From assembly GCA_029204225.1 (NCBI GenBank), contig CM055092.1, positions 20,562,036 through 20,626,035 of the forward strand: a stretch of DNA of 64,000 bases, in the 5' to 3' direction. Below are positions 13,621 through 24,715 of this stretch, piece after piece (position 1 is the first letter of the stretch; each line of letters opens with the position of its first letter). This DNA is from Diphasiastrum complanatum (lineage: Eukaryota > Streptophyta > Lycopodiopsida > Lycopodiales > Lycopodiaceae). Below the pieces are notes generated by a model. The model worked only from the letters and a program-made list of their open reading frames with translations, had not been told where the DNA came from and searched no databases. A program made the translations under genes and the position numbers.

Positions 13621-14559
13621 GCACCACTCTCCTGAGAAGGGAAAAGTAGATACATTTAAAATTTGCACAAACCAGCACTTACATAATTGTAGTAAACAAA
13701 AAATAACCATCAATAAAAAAAATGTGAAATTTTTTTTCCTTTTTGATATGATATATTCTAGAAAGAAAATAGATATTTTTATTAGTGTTTAAGCCTAGAT
13801 TTATTTGAAAACAAAAATTTGATCTAATCTAAATGTTATAATGGATTAGACGATTTCTCCAGATAAGATCTCCTAGAAACGTAGTAATTCTAGGTCTCAA
13901 CCTTCTAGGTACAACCCTAGATGTTGGTTGGAAATAATAATATATTGTCTTATTGCAAGGGACAACAGCCGATAGCTCGTCTAAAACTCTCTCATCAATA
14001 ATGTCAATTCCAAAAAAAAATACTATCATCATCATAGTAAGATCTACAAGACCTATCATATTCACAATCTACATGAATGTTTGTGATAGTCTTGTTGTTC
14101 CATAGAAACAACAAAAGAGAGAAATACTCTTCCGCTTCTCATGATCATAGTTCAATGGCATTAATCCATAATCTATCATTGTATTGGTCCCACTCATAAC
14201 TTCGTAAGGGTATGTTCAACGTTGCCACCAAAGGACACAAAAGTGATGGTGGTAACGAATTTACAATAGTAGACATGGTTACTAGATCTGGGACTTCGTC
14301 GATAAGAATTTGGTGTAAATCCTCAACTGAATCCATAAAATTTGTTTATCATCCATATCAACATTAGAAAATATACTATTCAAATACAATACATAGCATA
14401 AATCACTTAAAACAAAAGTAATATTTAAATCATCTAAATGATCAGCTAAATAATTCAAGTCCAATTTATTGATGATTACTATTATGACATTCTCATAACA
14501 CCACAAGCTAGTTTCCCGTTATAATCCTTAAAGCAGGTTTTAACCAAATGATTTCGTAC
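13621..14559. other. gypsy 3' spacer, unassigned
   Basis: Short broken minus-strand frames (14336-14145 and 14065-13829) without recognisable motif. Probably element spacer between the second RNase H and the coiled-coil ORF. Confidence 0.4.
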
Positions 14560-15150
14560 TCAACATTGCAATTGAAAAACCAATTTAAGTTTAACCCGGA
14601 ATATCGCATTCAGTATCTCTGTAATCCATCGGATTCCATACATTGCTTCTGATTTCACTAGTAACCATAATTCTAAGGGGTGATAACAAATGTTCAAAAT
14701 TGATCTTTGAGGTAACAGTTTATTATAGATATCACAACCATAAGCTTCTGTGGCTAGCGTATCTGCTAAATGATTCTGAACTCTAGGTCCTGTCATCCAC
14801 TCTACTGTAAGAATTGTTCTTATCAGTTCATGTACCACTAAAGAGTATGCTTTTAATTTAGCACTATAAATACTATACTCTCCAGTCATTTGCCTAACAA
14901 TGAGTTCAGAGTCTCCTATTATACGTAGGTGGCCAATCTGAATAGGGATTCTATTCATCATACATAGTCCAATTATTAGAGCTTTATACTCTGCCATATT
15001 ATTTGTATAACCTTTTTCTAAATAAACCCCCACACTACTTACAGTCTCAGATTTCTTATTTTGCAAAATGGCTCTAGCTGCTCCTCTCATCCCAATTCCT
15101 CTAGAAGCGCCATCAAGATATAAACAATAATTTTTGTTTAATGCTATCAA
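14560..15150 (-). CDS. second (archaeal-type) RNase H of the gypsy element
   Basis: An open frame of 196 codons. It shows a complete RNase H1 set: YLDGASRGIG (Asp), NNMAEYKALIIGL (Glu), IIGDSELIVRQMTGEYS (Asp) and the C-terminal QNHLADTLATEA. This spacing is that of the archaeal/plant-type RNase H acquired by some plant gypsy elements. It sits after the integrase rather than directly after the first RNase H. The apparent retention of all key residues contrasts with the first RNase H, which has lost them, so this domain probably supplied the activity. The start codon is arbitrary: in life it would be part of a polyprotein or a separate frame. Confidence 0.8.
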   Translation of the reverse strand: MIALNKNYCLYLDGASRGIGMRGAARAILQNKKSETVSSVGVYLEKGYTNNMAEYKALIIGLCMMNRIPIQIGHLRIIGDSELIVRQMTGEYSIYSAKLKAYSLVVHELIRTILTVEWMTGPRVQNHLADTLATEAYGCDIYNKLLPQRSILNICYHPLELWLLVKSEAMYGIRWITEILNAIFRVKLKLVFQLQC

Positions 15151-15240
15151 CTATATAATGGTAAATTGATATATATCCTGAAAATCAAAACAAAAACCAA
15201 AACTATAATACATTGTACACAACAGTAGTAATATCCTACT

Positions 15241-16340
15241 ACATAAAGTAGGGTTTAATTTTATTAAGACTGACTCGACTTTTAAAAGGTATTCCATTTA
15301 ATTCAGTCAATTGTGCTGTATTATTCTTATAAAGTTTCTTAATTTTACACGGCCCATTCCATAAAAAGATTAATTTCTAAGGCATAAATTCATGTCGGGC
15401 ATCATAATGTAATACCATTTGACCCTTTTCATAAACATAATCTTTTATTTTTTGATCATGGATTAATTTCATTCATCTTTTATACACTTCTTCATGATTC
15501 AAAGATATCATTTGTTTTTCATCCAATTCTTGCAATACATTAAGACGTTGCTGTAAAGAATCTCGTTCTCCCACATCATGAGCTAACGCAAAATGTAGTG
15601 TTGGAATTTTTGTTTCTATGGGTAATACACATTCTTGATCATACACTAGAAAATAAGGTGTATGATTCATACTAGTTTTCATGGTAATGTTATATGCCCA
15701 TAGAGCTGAATATAGCTTCTTATCCCAATCTCGTTTATTTTCTGAGACTGTTTTCTTTATGATATTGACTAATCGCTTATTAGTACTTTCAGCCTGTCCA
15801 TTTGCTTGAGAATTATAAGGTGTCGTTTTATGATGTTTAATTATCAACTGTTCTGTTAACACCTCAATAGTCTTATTTAAAAAATGAGTATCCCTATTTG
15901 ATACCAATTCTTTAGGAGCACCAAATCTTCCAATAACTTGATCCAAAATAAACCACACAGTTTCTTTAGCATTATCTTTTCCAACCGCTCTCGCTTCAGC
16001 CCATTTAGTAAAATAGTCAATTGCAATGATTATAGAACTATTCTTGGATGAAGAGGCTGGTCTTATTGGTCCTACAAAATCTATTCTCCATTTCTCAAAG
16101 GGTAGATATGATGGGATTGGAATCAACGATCTGATATGGCTAGCTCTTCTATCAGCACGCTGACATATATCACAACGTTTAACATAATCATGAAAATTCT
16201 TAAAAAGTGTTGGCCAGCAATACCCAGCTCGCAATATCTTCCGTCAATTGGCCTGCAAAATGTCCTCCACAAGTAGAATCATGACATTCTTCTAAGATAA
16301 ATTTTATATCATCAGGTACCACATATCTACGATATAATCC
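15241..16340 (-). pseudogene. gypsy integrase
   Basis: The N-terminal zinc region is readable upstream of the main frame (ECHDSTCGGHFAGQ), then a frameshift near 16234, then CDICQRADRR. The core runs 16234-15473: WRIDFVGPI with the first Asp, IDYFTKWAEA, then SNRDTHF where the family usually has SDxGTHF, so the second catalytic Asp is Asn. The Glu is in place (NGQAESTNKRL). The C-terminal GPY/F-like part lies at about 15365-15241 in another frame (NGPCKIKKLY, ELNGIPFKSRVSLNKIKPY). Integrase inserts the cDNA into the genome. Frameshifts and the lost Asp make this copy inactive. Confidence 0.85.
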
Positions 16341-16369
16341 TTCCACTCCCCTCCAATAAAGTACACCTT

Positions 16370-17032
16370 CTATAAGTGAGAATTGGCCTGCAATTTAAGT
16401 TTTCTTTTCTCGTTGTATGTCATACTATCAGGCACTTCCAATGTTGACAAATATGTTGCCAAAGTAGAATAACAGCTCGGTATCATATCTTTATCAATGT
16501 GGAGTAATCCTAGAAGTTGGTCACTCTCACTAGTTCCATCTTCGTCATTCGGAGTTCCCCACTCACAAATACAATCATGTAAACCTTGCAACCGTGGAGG
16601 TTTACTCTTCATATCATTATCAAATTCTTGAAGTGCAACAATCCACTTGATTAGCCTAGGGGGTGGTTCCAATCTATTCATCATCAAAATAAATGCATTA
16701 TTCTTAGTAAAGATAATAACTTTGCCATGTAGTATATAGTGACGATACTTAGCAACAGCATATGCAATGCATAAACACACCTTTTTTGCATATGAGTAAT
16801 TCAACTCTGCTATATTTAGCTTGCGTCCCATGAACATTATAGGATGATATATCTTGTCCCATATTTGAGCCAAACAACAATTCATACTCTTCTCTGTAGC
16901 TGAAGTAAAAATGTAAAACTCTCGATCATACATTGGAGGCTTCAAGATAGGGGTACTGGCTACGGCTTCCTTTAAGTCTTTAAAAGTTGTATCACAAGCT
17001 TCCATCCAATTCCATACTCCATCCTTTTTCAA
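16370..17032 (-). pseudogene. first gypsy RNase H, catalytic residues lost
   Basis: Open for 220 codons and clearly of the RT-associated RNase H fold: WNWMEACDTTFKDLKEAV, PILKPPMYDREFYIFTSAT, NYSYAKKVCLCIAYAVAKYRHY and LIKWIVALQEFD are all family landmarks. However the position of the first Asp (TDAS in the family) reads TSAT, the Glu positions (EKEC) read KKVC, and the TDHK Asp reads TKNN. All expected catalytic acids are replaced while the frame stayed open, which suggests loss of catalysis before decay. It follows RT and precedes integrase. Confidence 0.85.
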
Positions 17033-17116
17033 TAATACTATTAGAGGGAGTGACTTTAATAAATATTGTCTAATGTATCTTCGATAATAACCTACAGATC
17101 CAAGAAATGATTGTAA

Positions 17117-17790
17117 CTATTTAAGCGTAGTAGGAATATTAAGGCTTAATATTATTTTTATCTTATCTGGATCAGTAGATATACCATTCCTACTAATCAC
17201 ATGACCTAGTAATACACCATAAGGCACTCCAAACAAACATTTTCTAGCATTGAGTGCACCACATGTTATCTCACACTTCTTTAAACATTTTTCCAAAATA
17301 GCCATATGATCTTTAACAAAAGAGGCTCCACATAGATCATCGATATAAATTTTAAGATTTTCGTCGAGTATATCTTCAAATTGTTCATTCATAAATCTCT
17401 TATATGTACCAGAGGCATTTGATAACCCAAATGGCATCACGTGATATGCAAAACTCTGAATGTGGTAGTAAAGGTAGTTTTCAGCTTATCTTCCTCTTTT
17501 ATTGCAATTTGATTGTAGCCCGCAAAACAATCCATAAATGAATATCTTTCTCTCCCGACTAATTCATCAAGAACTTGATCAATAAATGGCAATAAATAAT
17601 AATCTTTAATCATGTGCTTATTTAATTTTTTGTAATCTACACAAACCCTAATTTGTGTAGAATTTTTCTTAGGTCTGGGCACTATTGGTGAACACCATTC
17701 TGTGTTTTGTACAGAAAATATTAAACCAGCTTGACATAGTCGCTCTAATTCTTTATAAACTCTCGCTTTAATATTATAAGACAATCTTCG
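17117..17790 (-). pseudogene. gypsy reverse transcriptase, one frameshift
   Basis: Two overlapping frames, 17784-17437 and 17440-17117, make one RT. Landmarks in order: LCQAGLIFSVQNTEWCSPIV, VCVDYKKLNKHMIKDYYLLP, YSFMDCFAGYNQI (catalytic Asp), MPFGLSNASGTYKRFMN, and IYIDDLCGASF (the YxDD box). The join near 17450 requires a one-base shift. The thumb region continues to LGHVISRNGISTDPDKI. It copies element RNA into cDNA. Confidence 0.9.
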
Positions 17791-17922
17791 TTATTTCTGT
17801 CTTACTGGTTTTGTATCTTCTTTTAAACGTATCGTATGTACCACTTTTTTGGGGGGTATACCTTTCAAATATGTATAATCCCATGCAAACACATGTTGGT
17901 ATTTTCTACAAAGATTTTCATA

Positions 17923-18258
17923 CTACTGCTTCTCAGTTATATTTAAATTAGCTCTCACCTTTATGTGTTTAGGATGTTCATCTGTACCCAAATTGATTAA
18001 ACATATATCTGCATCTCTTACTTTTGAAGGTGAATATTCAGGAGTATTCCATTCAGCTTCTAGAACTTCACCATATTGAGAATCTTCTTCACTTGTAGTT
18101 GAAGAGGAATCTTCTGTAGAAATATCTTCCCATTCAGATGATGGGATTGGAGCACATTTTGATAAAGAAGTCCCTGGATAAGCATCTAGTAGTACCCGTT
18201 CTTTTCCTCTCCCAAAAATTAATACTCCTGCTGGCATATCAATAGTACAATCACTCAA
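17923..18258 (-). pseudogene. gypsy protease-RT linker
   Basis: An open frame of 111 codons between protease and RT. It includes PAGVLIFGRGKERVLLDAYPG, typical of the strand following a retropepsin, then an acidic Ser/Thr/Glu-rich stretch (EDISTEDSSSTTSEEDSQ). No enzyme motif. Probably a polyprotein spacer. Confidence 0.6.
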
Positions 18259-18293
18259 CCGTAACCAGGCCTTCCAAATAAAAGAGAATATTC

Positions 18294-18686
18294 TTATATA
18301 TTCTCATACATACGTATCACATGTAAATCAACTTTGATGGTCCTTCCTCCTACTGTCAAGGGTATGTCATGTAATATTCCTTCTGGCTTAATAAATGAAT
18401 TGTTTTCTAGTTTTAATATTGTAGTATTTGAGGGTGCTATAGTGAATCCTAACCTGTTGGTTAGTTCTAGATTGATGATATTCATGGCAGCTCCTGCATC
18501 CACTATGGCTTCTTGTATCACCAATCCATCTATTATAACATCTTCTTTTAGACAATACCGATCTAAATTTTCTGCACTCACATTACTTAATTCAGGGGTA
18601 TGTGGTGTAGGATCTAAACCATCAGAGGGTTTCATCATTTGCTTCACATATGGTCGTATGATTGGTGAGAGTTTTATAATTTTCAA
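18294..18686 (-). pseudogene. gypsy aspartic protease
   Basis: 130 codons. The retropepsin active site reads VDAGAAMNIINLELTNRLGF (DAGA for the more common DSGA); the flap-like region and a GGRTIKVDLHVI strand follow. It would cleave the Gag-Pol polyprotein. A frameshift separates it from the upstream linker at about 18686. Confidence 0.8.
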
Positions 18687-19804
18687 AAGTTAACATCCAG
18701 ACTTAAATCATCCAATACTTTTTGCATAGGGATTGGCACTACTCTCATAGCCCTCCCCTCCGCATTATTTTTAGAATGATTTATTCTTTTATGAACCAGG
18801 GGCCTAACAGTATCTTTTCTTGTTGGCTTAACGATCACTTTTCTAGAAGGTTTATTACCAACTATTCTAGAAGTCTCTCCTTGTTCTTCATGATCTAAAT
18901 TAGGAGTCTCTGTGCTATCTTTCAATTCATCTACCTCCGCCGGATTCTCAAGTCCTTCCTGTAGAGGTTCATGGAATGTTACCTTGTTCTTTGATATTGG
19001 TTTTTTAATTTGCTTGGTCAAATCACTCTTTAGTAGACCTTTATTAAGCTTACTTCTAGTGACTGCCAACATAGATTCCTTTCTCCTGTCTATTAATGGA
19101 TCAGCCTTTTCTACAAAATTCATTGGTGATCCTTGATCACTAACTTTAGCTTTTCCTTTCAATTACCGTCTATCATCTCTCTATAATATTTGGACATGTT
19201 CAAGAGTATTATTTATTCGTGCATCTTGTGAACGATAATTTATCGGTCCCGGTACATTGGTTCCTTCATTCAAGGCTTTACGTCGTACCCAATATTCATC
19301 TTCCAAATGGCCCATTTTTTTACAATAATTACAAACAGTATTAGGACAATCTCGGTTAAAATGAGGCCCCTTACAATAACGACAGACTACCTTTGGAGTT
19401 ATATCGTCACTAAAAGGTTTACGTTGTCCTATCACATTATGTTGTCGCTTTAAAAAATTTACATCAGATGCTAGACATTTAAATTGTCCACTCATAATAT
19501 CCATATATCATTTCAACATTTCTTTAACATCTTCAATACCATTATTAGATTCAGCACTTTCATAATTTGGCTCAACTAATTGTACCTGATTTGGTCTATT
19601 AGACGGTAGTGCAAGCTGATTGTGTGGAACTCTGTCATACACTTGAAAACTCCCCTTATCATTATCAACATCTCTGTAGGGGTTTCGAGATTGAAGAAGG
19701 GTTATATCATAGAGCTGTCTATTACTTGAAAACACTGGAGGAAAATCTGCCCTTATCCGATTGTAAGCCTTATCCATTGAGCTCATACCTTTTGACAGAT
19801 CTCC
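18687..19804 (-). pseudogene. gypsy gag, truncated by a copia insertion
   Basis: The frame runs from the copia LTR at 19804 to 18687 with in-frame stops at 19505-19507 and two more near 19160-19180. It carries tandem zinc knuckles: CRYCKGPHFNRDC is intact, and CNYCKKMGHLEDEY has lost the last Cys. A basic linker with KKPISKNKVTFHEPL follows. The N-terminal capsid half is missing because the copia 3' LTR interrupts the gene. Confidence 0.8.
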
Positions 19805-20701
19805 TGTGAAAAATCCAGCAAGTTTGCACATGGTGGGAACCACAACAAATGTGTGAATGATCTTGACCATGCTTTGTGGCAGCACACAGATCACCTGCAG
19901 AGCAATCCTGCAATCTACCAACAGATCTGAGGCTAGAGCACAATCTAGCATGCTACAGATCAAAGCAAAACTAATTCCTCACAAATAGAGAGAATACATA
20001 ACCAAAATAATGTATGAAGAAGACACCAATTTCAAGTTAGAGAGAGAATATCAAAACAAGCAAAATAGCATGAGATCCAATTTTGACATTATGCCATTAC
20101 CAAAGCTTAATCTTCATTAGAAATGAATGAGAATGATATGTACATATATAGCAGAGCCAAAATTCATGGTACTCCTTGCATTCAATGCATATCCTACACC
20201 TAATCAAATGTAAACTATTGCCATATTGACACCTAATAGCTTGCATGCTGAAATTGCACCTAACTCCTACCTACTTTGTCCAAATGTCAAATTCTCAACT
20301 ATGAGCCTACAAAACTACAGGCATGTATCAAATAGTGTTTGCATGTCTTGCACGTGACTTTCCTAGATGACTTGGACATGTGTAGAACATGTATATTGAC
20401 TTGCAATTTGCATGCATGCACTCTAACTGACTTTGCATGTCATCTACTTTTATGCATGTCTACAAATCTAGATCTACCTAACTCAAACTCGCCCTAATCT
20501 ACAAGGTCATGTGCTCAATTCAAATACCTTTGATATATACAATGGAACAAAGTGAAATATGACCAACTAGACAATGTACATGTCATGTAGCTTGAGTTTG
20601 TACATGCTATAGAATAATATTTACAACTTGTAAATGCACAAGCAAGATGATTTTTCTCATCAACCCCTATAGACAAGTTGGATAGCTTTTTATTCTTCAC
20701 A
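19805..20701 (-). repeat. 3' LTR of copia E
   Basis: 897 bp, minus-strand start TGTGAAGAATAAAAAGC next to the polypurine tract TAGGAGGAG, end TTTTTCACA. About 19830-20460 closely matches 24065-24715. Confidence 0.9.
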
Positions 20702-21548
20702 CTCCTCCTAAAAAGTTATCAACTTGGCTTGATCACTTGAACTTGAAGCTCTTCAAGGCTGGTCGAATTGTTGATGAAGAAACTTTTTGTGTGTGGATTT
20801 TTTGCTTTGGATTTGAATTGAAGATGATCAAAGAATCCATCATAAAGCACCCTTACCATAACCATGATAAGATCTCTTTGACAAAAATCTTTTCCAAATG
20901 CCTTTGAAAAATATTCCACCAATCTGCTACTATGCCAATGTGCCTCCTCCATGCCTGATGTCGATCCTGGGTATGCAAAGTCCATATGCAAGAAGTGTCT
21001 GCACCAAAATCTGAAAAATCTGAGGCCTCTAAGCCTCATAATGACCACAAAGATCATATAGATCAAGATTATACCTTAAGCAATATTCAAGATTAAGCAG
21101 ACTAGCTTCATTAGTCCAATCACTATGAACTCTATCCAAAACGGATCTAATCTTGAAACCATACTCTAACTTGATCAAATTGAGGCTAAATACTTTCTTA
21201 AGGATGTAAGTGTCCTCATTGGATATTTCACTTACTCTCAAAAGAAGTTCACAATATGCCTCAAAAATGAAAAAACTCTTTTTTTCAAACTGTGAGTACT
21301 AAACTCATACTTGCTCTTACTCAATTTAAGAGTATACAAATGATGATACAATATCTTGCTTTCTAGATGTTTTGGAAACATAATCAAGTCACCAATGACA
21401 AGAATTAGCTCCAAACTAAAGACTTCATTCAAAACTAGAATAGTCTTATTTGATCTTTGAGATAAGCAAATCTCAACTAAGCAAGATACATCATCAATCA
21501 AAGAAAGAGAACCATAGGAGAGTAGAATACAATGAATACCACCTTCAC
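20702..21548 (-). other. unassigned region of copia E in place of RT
   Basis: Normally RT and RNase H lie here. Broken minus-strand frames (21582-21238, 21241-21029, 21066-20719) show no YVDD, no RNase H acids and no KSLYGLKQ motif. It may be captured DNA or element sequence decayed beyond recognition. Confidence 0.55.
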
Positions 21549-22400
21549 TTATCCTTTCTTTTCCATGAAATAAGAACCACAAGGACTCGGCTTTGACAAT
21601 AAAGAAGATCTTCTTGGATATGCATATTGAGGATACTCCTCCTCAATCCTCGACCCCATCACAACTTGATTACTCACCATAGCAATGACTTGTGATGCAT
21701 CATGAGATACTATGCTCTCAGCCACTTCCAAGATAGAAAATAGATCTTCAAAATAAACAACTTCTCCATGCTCAAACACCTTCGAGATAGAGAGTGTAAA
21801 GGCTATGTAGCCTTCCTTGGTGGATAAGCAGCCAACCACGATCCATAAGCTTGAATCCCCATCCTTCTTTCCTTCCAAGAAACCACATGCAAAGCAATAA
21901 TATTCAAGAACTCTAAGGTACACAACCTTAGTCTTATAACTAAAGAAGACTCCATATAGTGCACTCCTTCCATTAGCTCCATAACTCCATAAAGTTTTGC
22001 ATGATGGAACATACACATGCACCATAAAACTTGAAGAGACAAGACTTAGCCAAATGTAACTTGTGGAATCATCAATAGTGCATGCAAAGCAGGAAACACC
22101 TTCCTTGCTTATTGATAAAGAAAGATGAACATCCGAATGTTCCAACTCCATAGAATGTTTTGTCTTGGTAGAAGACATCAAATATGGATCCATATTGATT
22201 TTGCCATAGAATGAGCCACTCTTGGCATGATCTCCTTGACTATAATAGGCATATATTTGAAATTGGAAACATGCAACCTCCTTTGCCATAGCTCCTCCTT
22301 GGAAACATAAGTCATCAATGCAACATCACATGCACTTGAATTTTCATGCACATCTAGCCTTGAAATTGCCTCCATATCTAGATCCACTTGCAAGGATCTT
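21549..22400 (-). pseudogene. copia E integrase with internal deletion
   Basis: Readable parts are ELWQRRLHVSNFKYM (GAG-pre-integrase motif LWHRRLGH), then TKHSMELEHSDVHLSLS and VSCFACTIDDSTSYIWLSLV (the first catalytic-Asp strand region). The frame then jumps to SYKTKVVYLRVLEYYCF, GCLSTKEGY and VVYFED, which belong to the C-terminal part. The central segment that should carry the second Asp and the Glu is missing. The main open frame is 22289-21549; the N-terminal zinc part is in another frame. Confidence 0.7.
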
Positions 22401-22691
22401 ATCTTCTTTCTTTATGAAACAACTATTGACATTAAAATCCACTTCAAAAACATCATCTAGCAACTTTCCTACACTAGTCACACTCTTTGTGAGACTAGGA
22501 ACATAAAGTACATTGGAAAGTGTAAAATTCATAGAAGATGCAAGTTTCAAGGAACAACTTCCAATTCCTTCAATTGCACATGCATCACCAACAATTGTGT
22601 ATATTGATTTCTTAGGATCCAGAACAGATTCAGTAGAAACAAAAGAATCCTTGGAGCAGCTCATATGAGTTGTGGCTCCACTATCAATATA
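22344..22691 (-). pseudogene. copia E protease and pre-integrase
   Basis: Continues the gag frame after a single stop (TGA at 22689-22691, at the position where other copies have Trp, as in WYIDSGA). The active site is YIDSGATTHMSCSKDSF. LYVPSLTKSVTSVGKLLDD and FIKKEDKILASGSRYGG are the usual copia post-protease motifs. Confidence 0.85.
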
Positions 22692-23606
22692 TCAAGATAC
22701 ATCATTAAAGGGTAAAGAGGAGAAACCAAACATCATGAGAGATGTCTCTCCACAACTTGCATGTGAGTCTTCTATAATAAGATTGTCTTGATCTTCTTGA
22801 ATCTTCTTCTTGAAGTTAGAAGAATGAGTTGAATCATCTTCTACTCCTCCATAGTCTTTGTTCTTTGCTTTGTCCTTTGATTTGTCCTTGGTGAAGGCTT
22901 GAGAAAAACTATTCTTGCTCCTCCCTCTTGACTTGATCTTGGCAAAGTGAGCTTTGCCATAACCACCATCCTTCTTTGGAAGTGTGTTGATCTTCAACAG
23001 CTTGTTCTTTTGCCTGCATTCTTCAGCAATAAGAACATCATGCAGAGTCTCCATAGATGGTAGCTCCTCCTTGATAGCATAAGTTTGCACAACATTTGAA
23101 TACTCTTCTCTAAGTCCATTAAGGACTACTTGAACAAGATCACTATTCTCTAGAGTATCTCCTATGGATGCTATCTCTCTGTGAAGATCTTTAACTCTCA
23201 TTACAAAACTTGAAGGACTTTCATCAACTCTTTGGAAACTAGAAAAGATCTGATTTCTAAGATAAAAAAGTCTTGATGTGATATTTCCTTCAAAAATGTT
23301 CTTAAGGGTTTCCCAAGTCTGCTTGGCTAAGGTAAAAGAACTTATTTCTCTCAACATCTCATCAGAGATGTTCAATTTGATGATATGAAGAGCAATCCTT
23401 GTTCTCTTCTTGAATCTCTGAGCCTCATCATAAGCTTCAGGTTCAACTTCAATTCTTGATACAATGTCCATTACTCCATATAGAACTAACAAAGATTCTA
23501 TCCTATCCTTCCAAACTGAATAGTTGAAGGTATCTAGTTTCTCACTAGCTTCAAAGAGAAAATCTCCTATAGATGAATGTGAAGACTCTCGTAAATTGGA
23601 CAACAA
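22692..23606 (-). CDS. copia E gag
   Basis: 304 codons, uninterrupted, starting at 23606. N-terminal ASEKLDTFNYSVWKDRIESLL, then the capsid region (AKQTWETLKNIFEGN, SRLFYLRNQIF, QVVLNGLREEYSNVVQ) and a Lys-rich tail. No CCHC knuckle is visible: the Lys-rich tail passes directly to the protease region, so the knuckle may have been lost. Gag forms the particle in the cytoplasm. Confidence 0.85.
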   Translation of the reverse strand: MLSNLRESSHSSIGDFLFEASEKLDTFNYSVWKDRIESLLVLYGVMDIVSRIEVEPEAYDEAQRFKKRTRIALHIIKLNISDEMLREISSFTLAKQTWETLKNIFEGNITSRLFYLRNQIFSSFQRVDESPSSFVMRVKDLHREIASIGDTLENSDLVQVVLNGLREEYSNVVQTYAIKEELPSMETLHDVLIAEECRQKNKLLKINTLPKKDGGYGKAHFAKIKSRGRSKNSFSQAFTKDKSKDKAKNKDYGGVEDDSTHSSNFKKKIQEDQDNLIIEDSHASCGETSLMMFGFSSLPFNDVS

Positions 23607-24026
23607 AATGGAGTTGAATCTGTTGCTTCTCTTTCACTATAGGAACAAAAAAAAAATTGGGTGTACTACCAAATCCTATGTAAAATCTTGCAACATCTAT
23701 GTGAGATCTTGCTCACAACAGAAAATCAATCACTTTTAATTTGGATCTAGCCTCTATCTATTGATGAAGCACTTACAGTTCTGATGTCAGTATCTTTGGA
23801 TCTAACATCAAGGGAATAGAATGAAATGATGTATTCTGGTTTCCACACGTGTGAAATGTCAAAATTCCGTACATCCTCTGTTCAGACCTGAAAATATCAA
23901 TTCTAATCTCTTTGATTCAAAAACTGTTCAATACTAGACAGTAGAAAAGTAGTAAACAGCTTCCTAGCTTGAATTGACAAAAAAACCTTCATACACCTGA
24001 TGTTAGTAGCATTCAAAGCATGGTAT

Positions 24027-24039
24027 GGCTCTGATACCA
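24027..24039 (-). other. primer-binding site of copia E
   Basis: Minus strand TGGTATCAGAGCC directly inside the 5' LTR; complementary to initiator tRNA-Met. Confidence 0.9.
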
Positions 24040-24715
24040 TGTGAAAAATACAGTAAGTTCACACGTGTGGGGAACCACAACAAATGTGTGAATGATTTTG
24101 ACCATGCTTTGTGGTGGCACACAGATCACCTGTAGAGCAATCCTGCAATCTACCAACAGATCTGAGGCTAGAGCACAATCTAGAATGCTACAAATCAAAG
24201 CAAAACTAATTCCTCACAAATAAAGAGAATACATAACCAAAATAATGTATGAAGAAGACACCAATCTCGAGTTAGAAAGAGAATATCAAAACAAGCAAAA
24301 TATCATGAGATGCAACTTTGACATTATGTCATTACCAAAGCTTGATTCTTCATTACAAATGAATGAGAATGATATGTACATATATAGGAGAGCCAAAATT
24401 TGTGGTACTCCTTGCATTCAATGCATATCCTGCACCTAATCAAATGTAAACTATTGTCATATTGACACCTAACACCTTGCATGCTGAAATTGCACCTAAC
24501 TCCTACCTACTTTGACCAAATGTCAAACTCTCAACTATGAGCCTACAAAACTACATGCATGTATCAAATAGTGTTTGCATGTCTTGCATGTGACTTCCCT
24601 AGGTGACTTGGACATGTGTAGAACATGTATACTGACTTGCATGTTGCATGCAGTGATTGCATGTTGCATGCATGCACTCTAACTGATTTTGCATGTCATC
24701 TAGTTTTATGCATGT
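24040..24715 (-). repeat. 5' LTR of copia E, truncated
   Basis: Matches the 3' LTR but lacks the roughly 240 bp corresponding to 20460-20701, that is its own 5' end, where U3 should start. It is cut off at about 24715 by the CACTA-like repeat. CACACGTGTG at 24060-24069. Confidence 0.85.

Larger units (their letters stand above)
12537..19804 (-). mobile_element. Ty3/gypsy element with two RNase H domains, decayed
   Basis: Minus-strand order is gag, protease, linker, RT, RNase H, integrase with GPY/F-like C-terminus, second RNase H, spacer, coiled-coil ORF. RT-RNaseH-integrase order marks Ty3/gypsy. A second, archaeal-type RNase H is known from the plant Tat/Ogre group. Gag is cut at 19804 by a copia 3' LTR, and the gypsy 5' side is not seen beyond that copia. 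Stops and frameshifts occur throughout. No LTRs identified. Confidence 0.8.
19805..24715 (-). mobile_element. copia element E, nested in gypsy, lacking RT
   Basis: Minus-strand order: truncated 5' LTR (24715-24040), primer-binding site, leader (24026-23607), gag, protease, shortened integrase, unassigned DNA, polypurine tract, 3' LTR (20701-19805). No RT or RNase H motif is found between integrase and the 3' LTR, so the copy is non-autonomous. Its 3' LTR abuts gypsy gag at 19804; its 5' LTR abuts a CACTA-like repeat, so that edge has been rearranged. Confidence 0.85.

Noticed and set aside
18334-18693. 119-codon ORF on the plus strand
   Set aside because: Antisense shadow of the gypsy protease.
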